Positions 39,109-48,294 of a stretch of 64,000 bases of DNA are shown in pieces. Below the pieces are notes generated by a model that saw nothing but the letters and a program-made list of their open reading frames with translations, had not been told where the DNA came from and did no database searches. This stretch comes from Lentzea jiangxiensis (GTDB lineage Bacteria; Actinomycetota; Actinomycetes; Mycobacteriales; Pseudonocardiaceae), in NCBI RefSeq assembly GCF_900104175.1, contig NZ_FNIX01000007.1, forward strand, positions 1 to 64,000, written 5' to 3'. The stretch's first letter is position 1; each line of letters opens with the position of its first letter. Made by a program: the position numbers and the translations under genes.

Positions 39109-40613
39109 TCCGCACCTCGGACGTCTGGTGGAAGAACGCCGTCCTCTACTGCCTCGACGTGGAGACCTTCTCCGACGAGGGTTTCCGCGGCGCCACGGAA
39201 CACCTCGACCACCTGCACGCCTTGGGCGTCACGTGTGTGTGGCTGATGCCGTTCTACCCAACGGCGGAACGCGACGACGGCTACGACATCACCGACTTCT
39301 ACAACGTCGACCCGCGGCTGGGCTCGCTCGGCGACTTCGTCGAGTTCGTGCGCGCCTGCCGTGACCGGGGCCTGCGCGTGATCGCCGACCTGGTCGTCAA
39401 CCACACGTCCGACCAGCACCCGTGGTTCCACGACCCGTCCAAACGGGACTGGTACGTCTGGGAGGACGAGCCGCAGGAGGACGGTCCGCAGGGCGTCACG
39501 TTCCCCGACAAGGAGAACAGCCTCTGGGAGTACTCGGAGGAGGTCGGGAAGTACTACCTGCACCGCTTCTACAAGCACCAGCCCGACCTGAACGTCGCGA
39601 ACCCCGAGGTGCGCGACGAGATCGCCCGGATCATGGGCTTCTGGATGGAGCTGGGCCTGAGCGGCTTCCGCGTGGACGCCGTGCCGTTCCTGCTGGAGCA
39701 CAACGACGCGAAGGACGCACTCGAGCTGCCCGACCCGCACGACTACCTCACCGACCTGCGCGCGTTCCTCAACCGCCGCAACGGCGAGGGCGTGCTGCTG
39801 GGCGAGGTGAACCTGCCGTACAAGGACACGATGCCGTTCTACGGCCAAGGCGTCGGCGACGAGCTGGCCATGTGCTTCGACTTCGTGGGCATGCAGGCGA
39901 TGTACCTCGCGCTCGCCCGCAAGTCGTGCGGGCCGCTGACCAAGGCCCTGCAGGAACGGCCGAAGCCGCCGCGCGACGCCCATTGGGCGACGTTCGTCCG
40001 CAACCACGACGAGCTGACCCTGGACAAGCTGCCCGTCGACGAACGCCAGGAGGTCTTCGACGCGTTCGGCCCCGATCCGGCGATGCAGCTCTACGGCCGT
40101 GGGCTGCGGCGGAGGCTTCCCGGCATGCTCGACGGCGACCAGCGCCGCATCCGGATGGTCTACAGCCTGCTGTTCACGCTGCCGGGCACGCCCGTGCTGT
40201 TCTACGGCGAGGAGGTCGGGCTGGAGGAGGACCTGTCGCTGGAGGGCAGGCTGGCGGTGCGCGTGCCGATGGACTGGGAGGAGGCGGGACGCCAGCGCCA
40301 CGACGAGGACTCGCTGCTGAACTGGATGCGGCGGCTCGTCGAGTGCTACCGCGAGTGCCCCGAGCTGGCCTGGGGCGAGGTCCAGGTGCTCGACGTGGGC
40401 GACCCGGCCGTGTTCGCCCATCGCGCGGACTGCGACGGCGGGGCGGTGATCGTCGTGCACAACTTCGCGGACCAGGAGATCACGGTGCGGGTGCCCGCCG
40501 AGGGCGTGCTCACGAACGTGATGACGGGGGAGACGGTCAAGCCGGCGAAGATCGGCGCCAAGGTGGACCTCGCGCCCTACGACTGCCGCTGGTACCGCGT
40601 GACCACCGAGTGA
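39105..40613 (+). CDS. GH13 alpha-amylase family enzyme, trehalose synthase-like
   Basis: A 502-residue cytosolic glycoside hydrolase family 13 protein. The four conserved regions are intact: DLVVNHTS, GFRVDAVP with the nucleophile Asp, LLGEVNL with the acid/base Glu, and VRNHDELT. The early DGYDITDFYNVDPRLGSLGD and the fold order match trehalose synthase or oligo-glucosidase relatives. There is no signal peptide. GTG 39105 overlaps the stop of the LLM gene. A maltose/trehalose or glucosyl-transfer role in osmotic stress is likely but inferred. Confidence 0.88.
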   Translation: MIRTSDVWWKNAVLYCLDVETFSDEGFRGATEHLDHLHALGVTCVWLMPFYPTAERDDGYDITDFYNVDPRLGSLGDFVEFVRACRDRGLRVIADLVVNHTSDQHPWFHDPSKRDWYVWEDEPQEDGPQGVTFPDKENSLWEYSEEVGKYYLHRFYKHQPDLNVANPEVRDEIARIMGFWMELGLSGFRVDAVPFLLEHNDAKDALELPDPHDYLTDLRAFLNRRNGEGVLLGEVNLPYKDTMPFYGQGVGDELAMCFDFVGMQAMYLALARKSCGPLTKALQERPKPPRDAHWATFVRNHDELTLDKLPVDERQEVFDAFGPDPAMQLYGRGLRRRLPGMLDGDQRRIRMVYSLLFTLPGTPVLFYGEEVGLEEDLSLEGRLAVRVPMDWEEAGRQRHDEDSLLNWMRRLVECYRECPELAWGEVQVLDVGDPAVFAHRADCDGGAVIVVHNFADQEITVRVPAEGVLTNVMTGETVKPAKIGAKVDLAPYDCRWYRVTTE

Positions 40614-40641
40614 TACTTGCGCAATCTTGACGGCTCACGTG

Positions 40642-40651
40642 AAGATATCTT
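40642..40651 (+). promoter_or_regulatory. Palindrome AAGATATCTT upstream of the kdd-kam operon
   Basis: A perfect 10-bp palindrome 33 bp before the kdd start, differing by one base from a site upstream of kamA. TTGACG lies 12 bp upstream of it. It could be a shared operator or an AT-rich -10 region; the cluster's own GntR regulator (46074-46427) is the natural candidate protein. Confidence 0.45.
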
Positions 40652-40683
40652 CGAGACAGCGTCGTCGACCGAAGGATTTTCGC

Positions 40684-41694
40684 GTGAGCGCGTACGGATT
40701 GCACCGCGTCCTGGAGCCTGCCGGTGTTCTGCCGCAGCAGGCGTGGCGGCTCGACGCGGAACCCGTGCCCGCCGCCGACGAGGTGATCGTCGCTGTCGAG
40801 CGCCTCAACCTGGACGCGGCCTCCTTCCGGCAGCTCAGGGAGGAGCACGGCAGCGGCGAGGAAGTGCGTCAGGCCGTGCTCGACATCGTCGCCGAGCGCG
40901 GCAAGATGCAGAACCCCGTCACCGGATCGGGCGGCATGCTGCTCGGCACCGTGCTCGAGGTGGGCCCGGAGTCGCCGCTCGGGCTGCGGGCGGGCGACCG
41001 GATCGCGACGCTGGTGAGCCTCACGCTCACGCCGTTGAGGATCAACGACGGGCTGCAGGACTGGGACGGCGAGGACGAGCAGGTGCCGTGCCGGGGGACC
41101 GCGGTGCTGTTCGGTCGGTCGATCGCGGCCGTGCTGCCGGACGACATGCCCCACGAACTGGCGCTGTCCGTGCTCGACGTGTGCGGTGCACCGGCACTGA
41201 CCGACCGTGTGGTGCGCAAGCACCCTGGTGGGTCCGTGCTGGTGCTCGGCGGTGGCGGTAAGTCCGGGTCGCTCTCTCTCGCGGCGGCACGCCAGGCCGG
41301 TGCGCAACGTCTCGTCGCCCTGGTGCCGACCGAACGCGAGGCCGAACAGGTCCGCAAGTCCGGTCTCGCGGACGAGGTCGTGATCGCGGACGCGCGCAAC
41401 CCGGTCGCCGTCGCCGAGGCCGTGGGCAAGCAGGTCGACGTCACGGTCGTGTGCGTGGACGTGCCCGGATGCGAGCACGGCGCCATCCTCGCGACCGCGG
41501 ACGGCGGCACGGTGATCTTCTTCTCGATGGCGACCTCGTTCAGCGCCGCCGCTCTGGGAGCGGAGGGTCTCGCGGCCGACGTGGAGATGATCGTCGGCAA
41601 CGGCTATGTGCCCGGTCACGCCGAGTTCGCGTTGGACCTGGTCCGGACGCAGGCGGGTGTGCGGGCGCTGTTCGAGCAACGGCAGACTGCGTGA
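40684..41694 (+). CDS. kdd: L-erythro-3,5-diaminohexanoate dehydrogenase
   Basis: NAD(P)-dependent oxidative deaminase that makes 3-keto-5-aminohexanoate in lysine fermentation. The 336-residue protein is an MDR-like Rossmann enzyme with the family features GYGLHRV-type start (AYGLHRVLEPAGVLPQQAWR), NPVTGSGGMLLGTV, VLDVCGAPALTDRVV, VLVLGGGGKSG as the dinucleotide loop, and VIFFSMATSFSAAALGAEG. GTG 40684 follows GAAGGA by 8 bp. It is the first gene of the run leading to kamD, kamE and kal, which makes the assignment strong. Confidence 0.9.
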   Translation: MSAYGLHRVLEPAGVLPQQAWRLDAEPVPAADEVIVAVERLNLDAASFRQLREEHGSGEEVRQAVLDIVAERGKMQNPVTGSGGMLLGTVLEVGPESPLGLRAGDRIATLVSLTLTPLRINDGLQDWDGEDEQVPCRGTAVLFGRSIAAVLPDDMPHELALSVLDVCGAPALTDRVVRKHPGGSVLVLGGGGKSGSLSLAAARQAGAQRLVALVPTEREAEQVRKSGLADEVVIADARNPVAVAEAVGKQVDVTVVCVDVPGCEHGAILATADGGTVIFFSMATSFSAAALGAEGLAADVEMIVGNGYVPGHAEFALDLVRTQAGVRALFEQRQTA

Positions 41695-41695
41695 C

Positions 41696-43234
41696 GTGAG
41701 TACGCAACTTTTGGTCGGTGGCCGCATCTACGCACCGGATGCGACGGCCATGGCCGTCACGGACGGCGTCGTCGTGTGGATCGGACAGGACTCGGTCGGG
41801 CGCGCGCTGCACCCGGACGCCGAGGTCATCGAGCTGAACGGCGCGTTCGTCGCGCCCGCGTTCGTCGACGCGCACGTGCACGCCACGTCCGCCGGCCTGC
41901 TGCTGACCGGCCTCGACCTGACCAAGACGTCCTCTGCGGACGAACTGCTCGACGCGGTCCGCGCCGCCGGGGGACCCCTCGTGTGGGGGCACGGCTGGGA
42001 CGAGACGCGCTGGCCGGACAACCGTCCGCCCACGCGCGCCGAGATCGACGAGGCCGCGCAGGGCAAGACCGTGTACCTGTCGCGCATCGACGTGCACTCG
42101 GCGCTGGTCTCCTCGAACCTGGTCACCGACGAGGCCCGGAACGCCGACGGCTATTCGTCCGACGGCCCTCTCTCGCGCGCTGCCCACCACCACGTGCGCG
42201 GCACGGCCAAGGCAGCCATCACGTCCGAACAGCGCCAAGCAGCGCAACGCGCGTTCCTCGACCACGCCGCGTCGAAGGGCATCGCGTCGGTGCACGAGTG
42301 CGCCGGCCCGGACATCTCCGGCGAGGACGACCTGCGCGAACTCCTCGCCCACGGCGGCGGACCGGAGGTCGTGGCCTACTGGGGTGGCCACGACCTGCCG
42401 GGCGTCGCGGTGCGCGGCCTCGCCGGCGACCACTTCGTCGACGGCGCGCTGGGCTCGCGCACGGCGGCGCTGACCGAGCCCTACGCCGACGCGGACACGT
42501 CCGGCGCGCTCTACCTCGACGCCCGGCAGATCGCCGGCCACCTGATCAAGTGCGCCGAGCTCGGGGTGCAGGCCGGGTTCCACGTCATCGGCGACGCCGC
42601 CATGGCGGCCGTGGTCGAGGGCTTCGAGATTGCGGAGAAGGCGCTCGGCACCCCGGAGCTGGCCTCCGCCCGCCACCGCCTCGAACACGTCGAGATGGTC
42701 TCCCGCGAGCAGGCGGAGAGGCTGGCCGGGTGGGGCGTCATCGCCTCCGTGCAGCCGCTCTTCGACGCCGAATGGGGCGGCCCGACCGGCATGTACGCCC
42801 AGCGGCTCGGCGCTGAGCGCGGAGTGGGGCTCAACCCCTTTTCGCGTCTCGCGGCCGCGGGAGTCGTGCTCGCGTTCGGCTCGGACACCCCGGTGACGGC
42901 CATCGACCCGTGGGCTGCCGTGCGCGCCGCGGTGCACCACAAGACCGAGGGCTTCGGCGTGTCGCCGCGCGCCGCGTTCACCGCGCACACCCGTGGCGGC
43001 TGGCGTGCGGCGGGCGTGGACGACGGCCTGACCGGCACGCTGCAACCCGGCGCCCCCGCGACGTACGCCGTGTGGGAGACCGGCGACCTCGTCGTGGCCG
43101 GCTCGGACGCGCGGGTGCAGCGCTGGTCGACCGACCCGCGTTCGGGTGTGCCGGGACTGCCCGACCTGACCGGTCCGGCGCCCGTCTGCGTGCGGACCGT
43201 GCTGAACGGCCGGACTATCTACGAAAGGAAGTGA
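41696..43234 (+). CDS. YtcJ-like metal-dependent amidohydrolase within the lysine operon
   Basis: A 512-residue amidohydrolase of the amidohydro_3 type: metal-site FVDAHVHATSAG, WGHGWDETRWP, then VDGALGSRTAAL, GFHVIGDAAM, RLEHVEMV and late FGSDTPVTAIDPW. GTG 41696 begins 1 bp after the kdd stop, so it belongs to the operon, between kdd and kamD where many anaerobes carry kce. It is not related to Kce (a zinc TIM-barrel cleavage enzyme). It could hydrolyse an N-acyl or lactam form of an intermediate such as acetyl-beta-lysine or a cyclised keto-amine. That role is inference. Confidence 0.85.
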   Translation: MSTQLLVGGRIYAPDATAMAVTDGVVVWIGQDSVGRALHPDAEVIELNGAFVAPAFVDAHVHATSAGLLLTGLDLTKTSSADELLDAVRAAGGPLVWGHGWDETRWPDNRPPTRAEIDEAAQGKTVYLSRIDVHSALVSSNLVTDEARNADGYSSDGPLSRAAHHHVRGTAKAAITSEQRQAAQRAFLDHAASKGIASVHECAGPDISGEDDLRELLAHGGGPEVVAYWGGHDLPGVAVRGLAGDHFVDGALGSRTAALTEPYADADTSGALYLDARQIAGHLIKCAELGVQAGFHVIGDAAMAAVVEGFEIAEKALGTPELASARHRLEHVEMVSREQAERLAGWGVIASVQPLFDAEWGGPTGMYAQRLGAERGVGLNPFSRLAAAGVVLAFGSDTPVTAIDPWAAVRAAVHHKTEGFGVSPRAAFTAHTRGGWRAAGVDDGLTGTLQPGAPATYAVWETGDLVVAGSDARVQRWSTDPRSGVPGLPDLTGPAPVCVRTVLNGRTIYERK

Positions 43235-43237
43235 CTC

Positions 43238-44806
43238 ATGGCGTTGCTCGACCTCGATCCGAACGTGGTCGCCACCGCGCGGGAACTCGCCGCGCGGGCG
43301 GCCGAACCGGTGGTGTCGCTCGCGAAGGCGCACACCACGGTCGCCGTCGAGCGCGCCACACTCCGCCTGGCCGGCATCACCGGCGCGGACTCCACCCACC
43401 GCGCCGGTGACGTGCCGTGGGTCAACCGCGTGGTCGACACGGTCCGCGAGCAGTGCGGGCTGGAGCACGGCGTGGTGCTGCCGGCGTTCCACGCCCTCAA
43501 GGAGCACAACCTCGGCAGCCTCACGGAACTCGCCGAGGCGACGGCGGCGGGCCAGGTCCAGTTCAAGATCCCCGCGGGCAAGGACCTGACGGCGGCCAGG
43601 AAGGCGTCGACGTCCGCCGTCGCCAAGGGGCTCAAGACGGTGGACCGCAACAAGGTCCAGCGCGACAAGCTCGTCGCGAAGCTCGGCGACCCCGCACAGC
43701 GCCCGTGGATCTACCTGATCGTCGCGACCGGCGACATCGACGAGGACGTCGTCCAGGCGCAGAACGCGGCCCGCGCGGGCGCCGACGTCATCGCGGTGAT
43801 CCGCTCGACGGGGCAGTCGCTGCTCGACTACGTGCCGGAAGGCGCCACGCACCACGGGTTCGCGGGCACGTACGCCACGCAGGAGAACTTCCGGATCATG
43901 CGGGCGGCGCTCGACGACGTGTCGAAGGAGGTCGGCCGGTACGTGCGGCTGACCAACTACGCGTCCGGGCTGTGCATGCCCGAGATCGCCGTCCTGGCCG
44001 GGCTCCAGCGGCTCGACATGATGTTGAACGACTCCATGTACGGCATCCTGTTCCGCGACATCAACCCGATCCGCACGTTCGTCGACCAGCGCTTCTCCCG
44101 CCAGGTCCACGCCCGCGCGGGCATCATCATCAACACCGGCGAGGACAACTACCTCACCACCGCGGACGCCGTCGACGCCGCCCACACCGTCACCGTGAGC
44201 CAGCTCCTCAACGAGCACTTCGCCCACGAGGCGGGACTGCCCGACCACCTGCTGGGCCTCGGGCACGCGTTCGAGATCAACCCGAAGGTGCCCGACTCGT
44301 TCCGGCTCGAGCTCGCCCACGCCCTGCTGGCGCGCGAGCTCTTCCCGGACGCGCCGCTCAAGTGGATGCCGCCGACCAAGCACATGACCGGCGACGTGTT
44401 CAACGGCTACCTGCTGGACGGGTTCTTCAACCTCGCGGGTGTCCTCACCGGACAGTCCATCCTGCTCGTCGGCATGATGACCGAGGCGGTCGTGACGCCG
44501 TTCCTGTCCGACCGCGACCTCGCGCTGCAGAACGTGCGGTACGTGCTGAACGCGGCGGGCAGCCTCGCCGAGGACTTCCGGCCGGCGCCGGACGGGCTCA
44601 TCGTCAAGCGTGCGCACCAGGTTCTCGGCGAGGCCGTCGACCTGCTCGAGCGGATCGTCGACGACGGGCTGCTCATCGCGATCGCGGACGGCACGTTCGG
44701 CCTGATGAAGCGGCCCGCGGACAAGGGCAAGGGCGCGGACGGCGTCGTCGAGAAGGCCGGCGCGTACTTCAACCCCGCGAGCGAGATGCTGGAGGCGGCG
44801 CAGTGA
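43238..44806 (+). CDS. kamD: Lysine 5,6-aminomutase alpha subunit
   Basis: Large subunit of the adenosylcobalamin- and PLP-dependent mutase that turns beta-lysine into 3,5-diaminohexanoate. The 522-residue protein shows the KamD core: HRAGDVPWVNRVVDTVRE, IRSTGQSLLDYVPEGATHHG, FAGTYATQENFRIMRAALDD, YASGLCMPEIAVL and MNDSMYGILFRDIN-type LNDSMYGILFRDINPIRTF. PLP and cobalamin reach this barrel from KamE. ATG 43238 follows AAAGGAAG. KamE follows with a GTGA overlap, expected for a tight heteromer. Confidence 0.95.
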   Translation: MALLDLDPNVVATARELAARAAEPVVSLAKAHTTVAVERATLRLAGITGADSTHRAGDVPWVNRVVDTVREQCGLEHGVVLPAFHALKEHNLGSLTELAEATAAGQVQFKIPAGKDLTAARKASTSAVAKGLKTVDRNKVQRDKLVAKLGDPAQRPWIYLIVATGDIDEDVVQAQNAARAGADVIAVIRSTGQSLLDYVPEGATHHGFAGTYATQENFRIMRAALDDVSKEVGRYVRLTNYASGLCMPEIAVLAGLQRLDMMLNDSMYGILFRDINPIRTFVDQRFSRQVHARAGIIINTGEDNYLTTADAVDAAHTVTVSQLLNEHFAHEAGLPDHLLGLGHAFEINPKVPDSFRLELAHALLARELFPDAPLKWMPPTKHMTGDVFNGYLLDGFFNLAGVLTGQSILLVGMMTEAVVTPFLSDRDLALQNVRYVLNAAGSLAEDFRPAPDGLIVKRAHQVLGEAVDLLERIVDDGLLIAIADGTFGLMKRPADKGKGADGVVEKAGAYFNPASEMLEAAQ

Positions 44807-45555
44807 CCGATCCCAAGAGGTACGTGCGGCCGTACGGCGACACCACCGGCGATGGCATGATCCAGACGTCGTTCACGCTGCCAGTTCCGTTCGGCCCGAA
44901 GGCGGACGGCGCGGCGCAGCAGCTCGCGAACAAGATGGGCATGGACCCCGCGATGGTGGTCCACTCCAGCCCCATCGGCGACGACTTCACGTTCTTCGTC
45001 GTCTACGGCTCGGTGAAGCACCTCGTGGACCTGGACGAGGTGAAGGTCGTCGAGCGCGAGTACCCGTTGCTCAGCCCGGCCGAGGTCAACTCGACGCTCA
45101 AGAAGGTGTTGCGGCGCAAGCTCGTCGTCGTCGGCGGCTGCATCGGCACGGACGCGCACACCGTCGGCATCGACGCGATCCTCAACATCAAGGGCTTCGC
45201 GGGCGAGAAGGGCCTGGAGTACTACCGCGAGCTGAAGGTCGTGAACCTCGGCGCGCAGGTGAGCGTTCCGGAGCTGGTGCGCAGCGCCCGCGCGGAGAAG
45301 GCCGACGCCGTGCTGATCTCCCAGGTCGTGACCCAGCGGGACGCGCACATCCTGAACACGCAGGAGATGTCCGCGGCCTTCCGCGAGGCGATGGGGGACA
45401 GGCGGCCGCTGCTCGTCGCCGGCGGTCCCCGGTTCGACCCGCTGATGGCGGGCGAGCTCGGGGTTGATCGAGTTTTCTCCCGGGGTACCACGCCGGGTGA
45501 GGTCGCGAGCTACCTGGTGCACGCGATGCAGGCAAAGAAGGGGGTCGCCGCGTGA
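44803..45555 (+). CDS. kamE: Lysine 5,6-aminomutase beta subunit (B12-binding)
   Basis: Small subunit carrying the cobalamin Rossmann domain. The 250-residue protein has the base-off motif DxHxxG as [14 protein letters not shown] near residue 110, then [12 protein letters not shown] and a late GGPRFD segment, as in KamE. The N-terminal [20 protein letters not shown] is family-typical. GTG 44803 overlaps the kamD stop and its stop overlaps the kal start. In characterised enzymes a lysine of this subunit holds PLP. Confidence 0.95.
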   Translation: MTDPKRYVRPYGDTTGDGMIQTSFTLPVPFGPKADGAAQQLANKMGMDPAMVVHSSPIGDDFTFFVVYGSVKHLVDLDEVKVVEREYPLLSPAEVNSTLKKVLRRKLVVVGGCIGTDAHTVGIDAILNIKGFAGEKGLEYYRELKVVNLGAQVSVPELVRSARAEKADAVLISQVVTQRDAHILNTQEMSAAFREAMGDRRPLLVAGGPRFDPLMAGELGVDRVFSRGTTPGEVASYLVHAMQAKKGVAA

Positions 45556-45950
45556 GCGGGGCTTTGGTCGAAGGTTTCTCGGTGACTCACCGCCGGTACG
45601 TGCCGCACTCCCACGCCCACTACGGGGGCAACCTCGTCGACGGCGCCTACGGGCTCGGCATGTTCGGCGACGTCGCCACGGAGATGCTCATCCACACCGA
45701 CTCGGACGAGGGGCTGTTCGCGGGCTACAGCTCCGTCGAGTTCGCGGCGCCGATCCAGGCGGGCGACGTCGTCGAGGCGACGGCGACGCTGGTGCGCATC
45801 GGGAAGCGGTCGCGCGAGATCGAGTTCGAGGCTCGCGTGGTGTGCCGTTCGGCGCCCGAACGCGGACCCTCGGCGGCCGGCGTGCTGGCTGAACCGATCG
45901 TCGTGACGCGCGCGCGTGGCACCGTCGTGGCGCCGAAAGCCGCGGAATGA
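45552..45950 (+). CDS. kal: 3-aminobutyryl-CoA ammonia lyase-like hotdog protein
   Basis: Hotdog-fold enzyme expected to remove ammonia from 3-aminobutyryl-CoA to give crotonyl-CoA. The 132-residue protein has [40 protein letters not shown] and a second strand set [20 protein letters not shown], matching Kal proteins encoded beside kamDE. GTG 45552 overlaps the kamE stop. It is the last enzyme gene of the operon; the GntR regulator follows 123 bp later. Confidence 0.88.
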   Translation: MSGALVEGFSVTHRRYVPHSHAHYGGNLVDGAYGLGMFGDVATEMLIHTDSDEGLFAGYSSVEFAAPIQAGDVVEATATLVRIGKRSREIEFEARVVCRSAPERGPSAAGVLAEPIVVTRARGTVVAPKAAE

Positions 45951-46073
45951 CGACACGGCGCGCCCCGAGCCGACGGGAACGGACCAGACCAATGTGAGGT
46001 GAATCGACCGCAACCTTCGCCGCCTTCTTCCGTTGGTCAATACAGAAGTAGCTACATGCGGGGAGGACGCGGC

Positions 46074-46427
46074 GTGGTGAAGATCGATCACCAGGGGGAA
46101 ACACCTCCGTACGAGCAGGTCCGGGTGCACTACGCACACGCGATCTCGAACCGGGAGCTGCCGGTGGGGGCGAAGCTGCCCACGGTGCGCGCCCTGGCCA
46201 AGGACCTGGGCCTGGCGGTCAACACGGTGGCGCGCGCCTACCGCGAGCTGGAGGAAGCGGGCCTCGTGGAGACACGCGGCCGCGCCGGCACCGTGGTCAG
46301 CGCGAACGGCGACAGCAACCGGGAACGGGTCCGCGCGGCGGCGGCCCAGTACGCGGCGATGTCCGTCGAACTGGGCCTCACGCGCCAGGAGGCGCTGGAG
46401 ATCGTCCGAGCCGCCCTGCACATCTGA
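46074..46427 (+). CDS. GntR-family regulator, YtrA type
   Basis: A 117-residue regulator with a GntR winged helix (PPYEQVRVHYAHAISNRELP, LPTVRALAKDLGLAVNTVAR AYRELEEAG) and a short C-terminal helix (QYAAMSVELGLTRQEALEIV) instead of a ligand domain, which defines the YtrA subgroup. GTG 46074 follows GGGGAGG at 7 bp; GTG 46077 and ATG 46056 are alternatives. Placed right after the lysine operon, it is the best candidate for its local repressor. Confidence 0.88.
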   Translation: MVKIDHQGETPPYEQVRVHYAHAISNRELPVGAKLPTVRALAKDLGLAVNTVARAYRELEEAGLVETRGRAGTVVSANGDSNRERVRAAAAQYAAMSVELGLTRQEALEIVRAALHI

Positions 46428-47127
46428 GGCGTCACCCACCCGAGTGCATTGCGGCACCACCTGCACCTGGCCTCCGGCAAGGCCGCGTACCTCACCCGTG
46501 TGCGGCGCCGGGTCCGGGGCGAGCGCGGTGCGCGGTCAGCGGGGTTGCTCCGGGCGGGTGGTCATCGTCGGCGGGCTGCTCACTGAGCGTCAGCCAGGCG
46601 GATGTTCAGCTGTACCCGCCACGTCGTCTTCCTGCGCTCGGTTCTCGGGTCGGTGAGGAACGCTTCGTAGCGGCAGCCGAGGTCGTGGCGTGCGGACCCG
46701 TCGGGTGCCATCTGCCGGGTGGCAGCGCCGCCCGCCTCACAGCGGCTGTACGAACGTCGCCGAGTAGCTGAGCGCTGGCGTGCGGCCGGCACGCCGCCTC
46801 GCCGCCTCGCCGCAAGACGACCGAGCGCCCGCTGCCGGCCCGGCCAGAGGCCCCCCGAAGCGGCCGAGCAACGGACGCGGGAGAGGCCCCGCCCACCCAG
46901 GGGGCTGACCACCAACCTCCACCCCAACATAACGCCCGAACGCGCGTGTCAACCCACCGTTGGGCGATCTGTGGACAACTCCGCGTGGGTCTCCCCGCCC
47001 CCGGTGTCGCACCCCCGGCGACCAGCGCGTTCATCACCCGTTCGCGCTCTTCTCAGGCTCGGATCCGGAGCTAGGCTGCCCCCTGGACCGCGAGTAACTG
47101 ACTCGTCAGTCAATCTAGGAGTGCGAG
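46428..47127. other. 700-bp region without an intact gene; possible small coding remnant
   Basis: No complete gene is supported. The minus strand near 46580-46780 has a protein-like stretch ending at 46580 (GAATRQMAPDGSARHDLGCR, YEAFLTDPRTERRKTTWRVQ) that continues only after a frameshift into ALSYSATFVQP, so it may be a decayed small gene, at low confidence. The right end carries the promoter and palindrome of the acyl-CoA dehydrogenase gene. Confidence 0.35.
47097..47110 (+). promoter_or_regulatory. Palindromic operator before the acyl-CoA dehydrogenase
   Basis: ACTGAC-TC-GTCAGT is a perfect inverted repeat ending 17 bp before ATG 47128, inside the 5' leader and downstream of a possible -10 TAGGCT (47072-47077). 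Its size fits a TetR-type repressor site of the kind that controls fatty-acid catabolic genes; the repressor is not identified. Confidence 0.5.
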
Positions 47128-48294
47128 ATGGGGCGGACCGTCCGAGACGGCCTGCGGCTCACCACCGAACAGGAACAGTTCGTCGCGCTCGCGAAGGAGT
47201 TCGCGGCCGAGGAGATCCGCCCGCGCGCCCGCGCCGTTGACGAGGCGGACACCGAGTCGCCGCTCGACGTCTGGGACAAGGCCTCGAAGCTCGGGCTGAC
47301 GAGTTGCATGATCGGCGAGAGGTTCGGCGGGGGCGGCGTCACCGACCTGCTCACCCAGGTGCTGGTCCAGCAGGAGCTCTGCCACGGCGACATCGGCATC
47401 GGCAACCTGATCACGTCCAACGGTTTCTTCAGCGCGCCGGTCGAGAACCTCGGCACGCCCGAGCAGCAGGAGCGGTTCCTCGGTCCGCTGGGGACGGAGC
47501 GGCCGCCGCTCACGGCCGTCGCGGTCACCGAGCCCGGCAGCGGTTCGGACGCCGCGAGCATCCGGACGTCCGCGCGGAGGCAAGGCGACGAGTACGTCCT
47601 CAACGGACAGAAGACCTGGATCTCCAACGCCCCGTACGCTGAGATGTTCGTCATTTTCGCGACGGTCGACCCGGCGAAGCGTGCGCGTGGAGTGACCGCG
47701 TTCGTGGTGCCGCGGGACACGCCCGGGCTGTCGGTCGGACCGCCGTTCAGGAAGATGGGGCAGCGGGCGATCGTGAACGCGGAGGTGTTCCTCGACGACG
47801 TGCGCGTGCCCGTCGGCAACCGGCTGGGCGAGGAGGGGCAGGGGTTCGCCGGGCTGATGCGGACGTTCGACGCCTCGCGCATCCTCATCGGCGCCGCCAC
47901 GACCGGCCTCGCCCGCGCGGCGCTCGACTTCGCGAGCGGCTATGCGCGGGAACGCGAGCAGTTCGGGGTGCCGATCATCCGGCACCAGGCGGTGGCGTTC
48001 CGGCTCGCGGACATGGCGACCCGCGTCGACACCTCGCACCTGCTGGCCGTGCGGGCGGCGACGTTGTACGACGAGGGGCACGACGTGGCGCAGGAGTCGG
48101 CGATGGCGAAGCTCGTCGGTTCCGAGAACGCCATGTGGTGCACGCATGCGGCCGTGCAGACGTTGGGCGGCAACGGGTACAGCCGCGAGTACCCCGTCGA
48201 GCGGTGGATGCGCGACGCCAAGCTCGAGGAGATCGAGGAAGGCACCTCGGACATCCAGCGGCTCATCATCTCCCGCGGCCTCGGTGCCAGATGA
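47128..48294 (+). CDS. Acyl-CoA dehydrogenase
   Basis: FAD enzyme of beta-oxidation-type chemistry, 388 residues. It carries [18 protein letters not shown] and [17 protein letters not shown] at the substrate/FAD face, [60 protein letters not shown] and [14 protein letters not shown] with the usual catalytic Glu. ATG 47128 lies 5 bp past AGGAG, with the start overlapping nothing upstream. Its stop overlaps the ATG of the acyl-CoA synthetase. A short- or branched-chain acyl-CoA is likely, which could connect to the crotonyl/butyryl-CoA end of the lysine route, though this is inference. Confidence 0.92.
   Translation: MGRTVRDGLRLTTEQEQFVALAKEFAAEEIRPRARAVDEADTESPLDVWDKASKLGLTSCMIGERFGGGGVTDLLTQVLVQQELCHGDIGIGNLITSNGFFSAPVENLGTPEQQERFLGPLGTERPPLTAVAVTEPGSGSDAASIRTSARRQGDEYVLNGQKTWISNAPYAEMFVIFATVDPAKRARGVTAFVVPRDTPGLSVGPPFRKMGQRAIVNAEVFLDDVRVPVGNRLGEEGQGFAGLMRTFDASRILIGAATTGLARAALDFASGYAREREQFGVPIIRHQAVAFRLADMATRVDTSHLLAVRAATLYDEGHDVAQESAMAKLVGSENAMWCTHAAVQTLGGNGYSREYPVERWMRDAKLEEIEEGTSDIQRLIISRGLGAR

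Noticed and set aside
41696-43234. Amidohydrolase considered as a misannotated kce
   Set aside because: The metal-site motifs and length are those of amidohydro_3 enzymes, not of the shorter Kce/BKACE fold.
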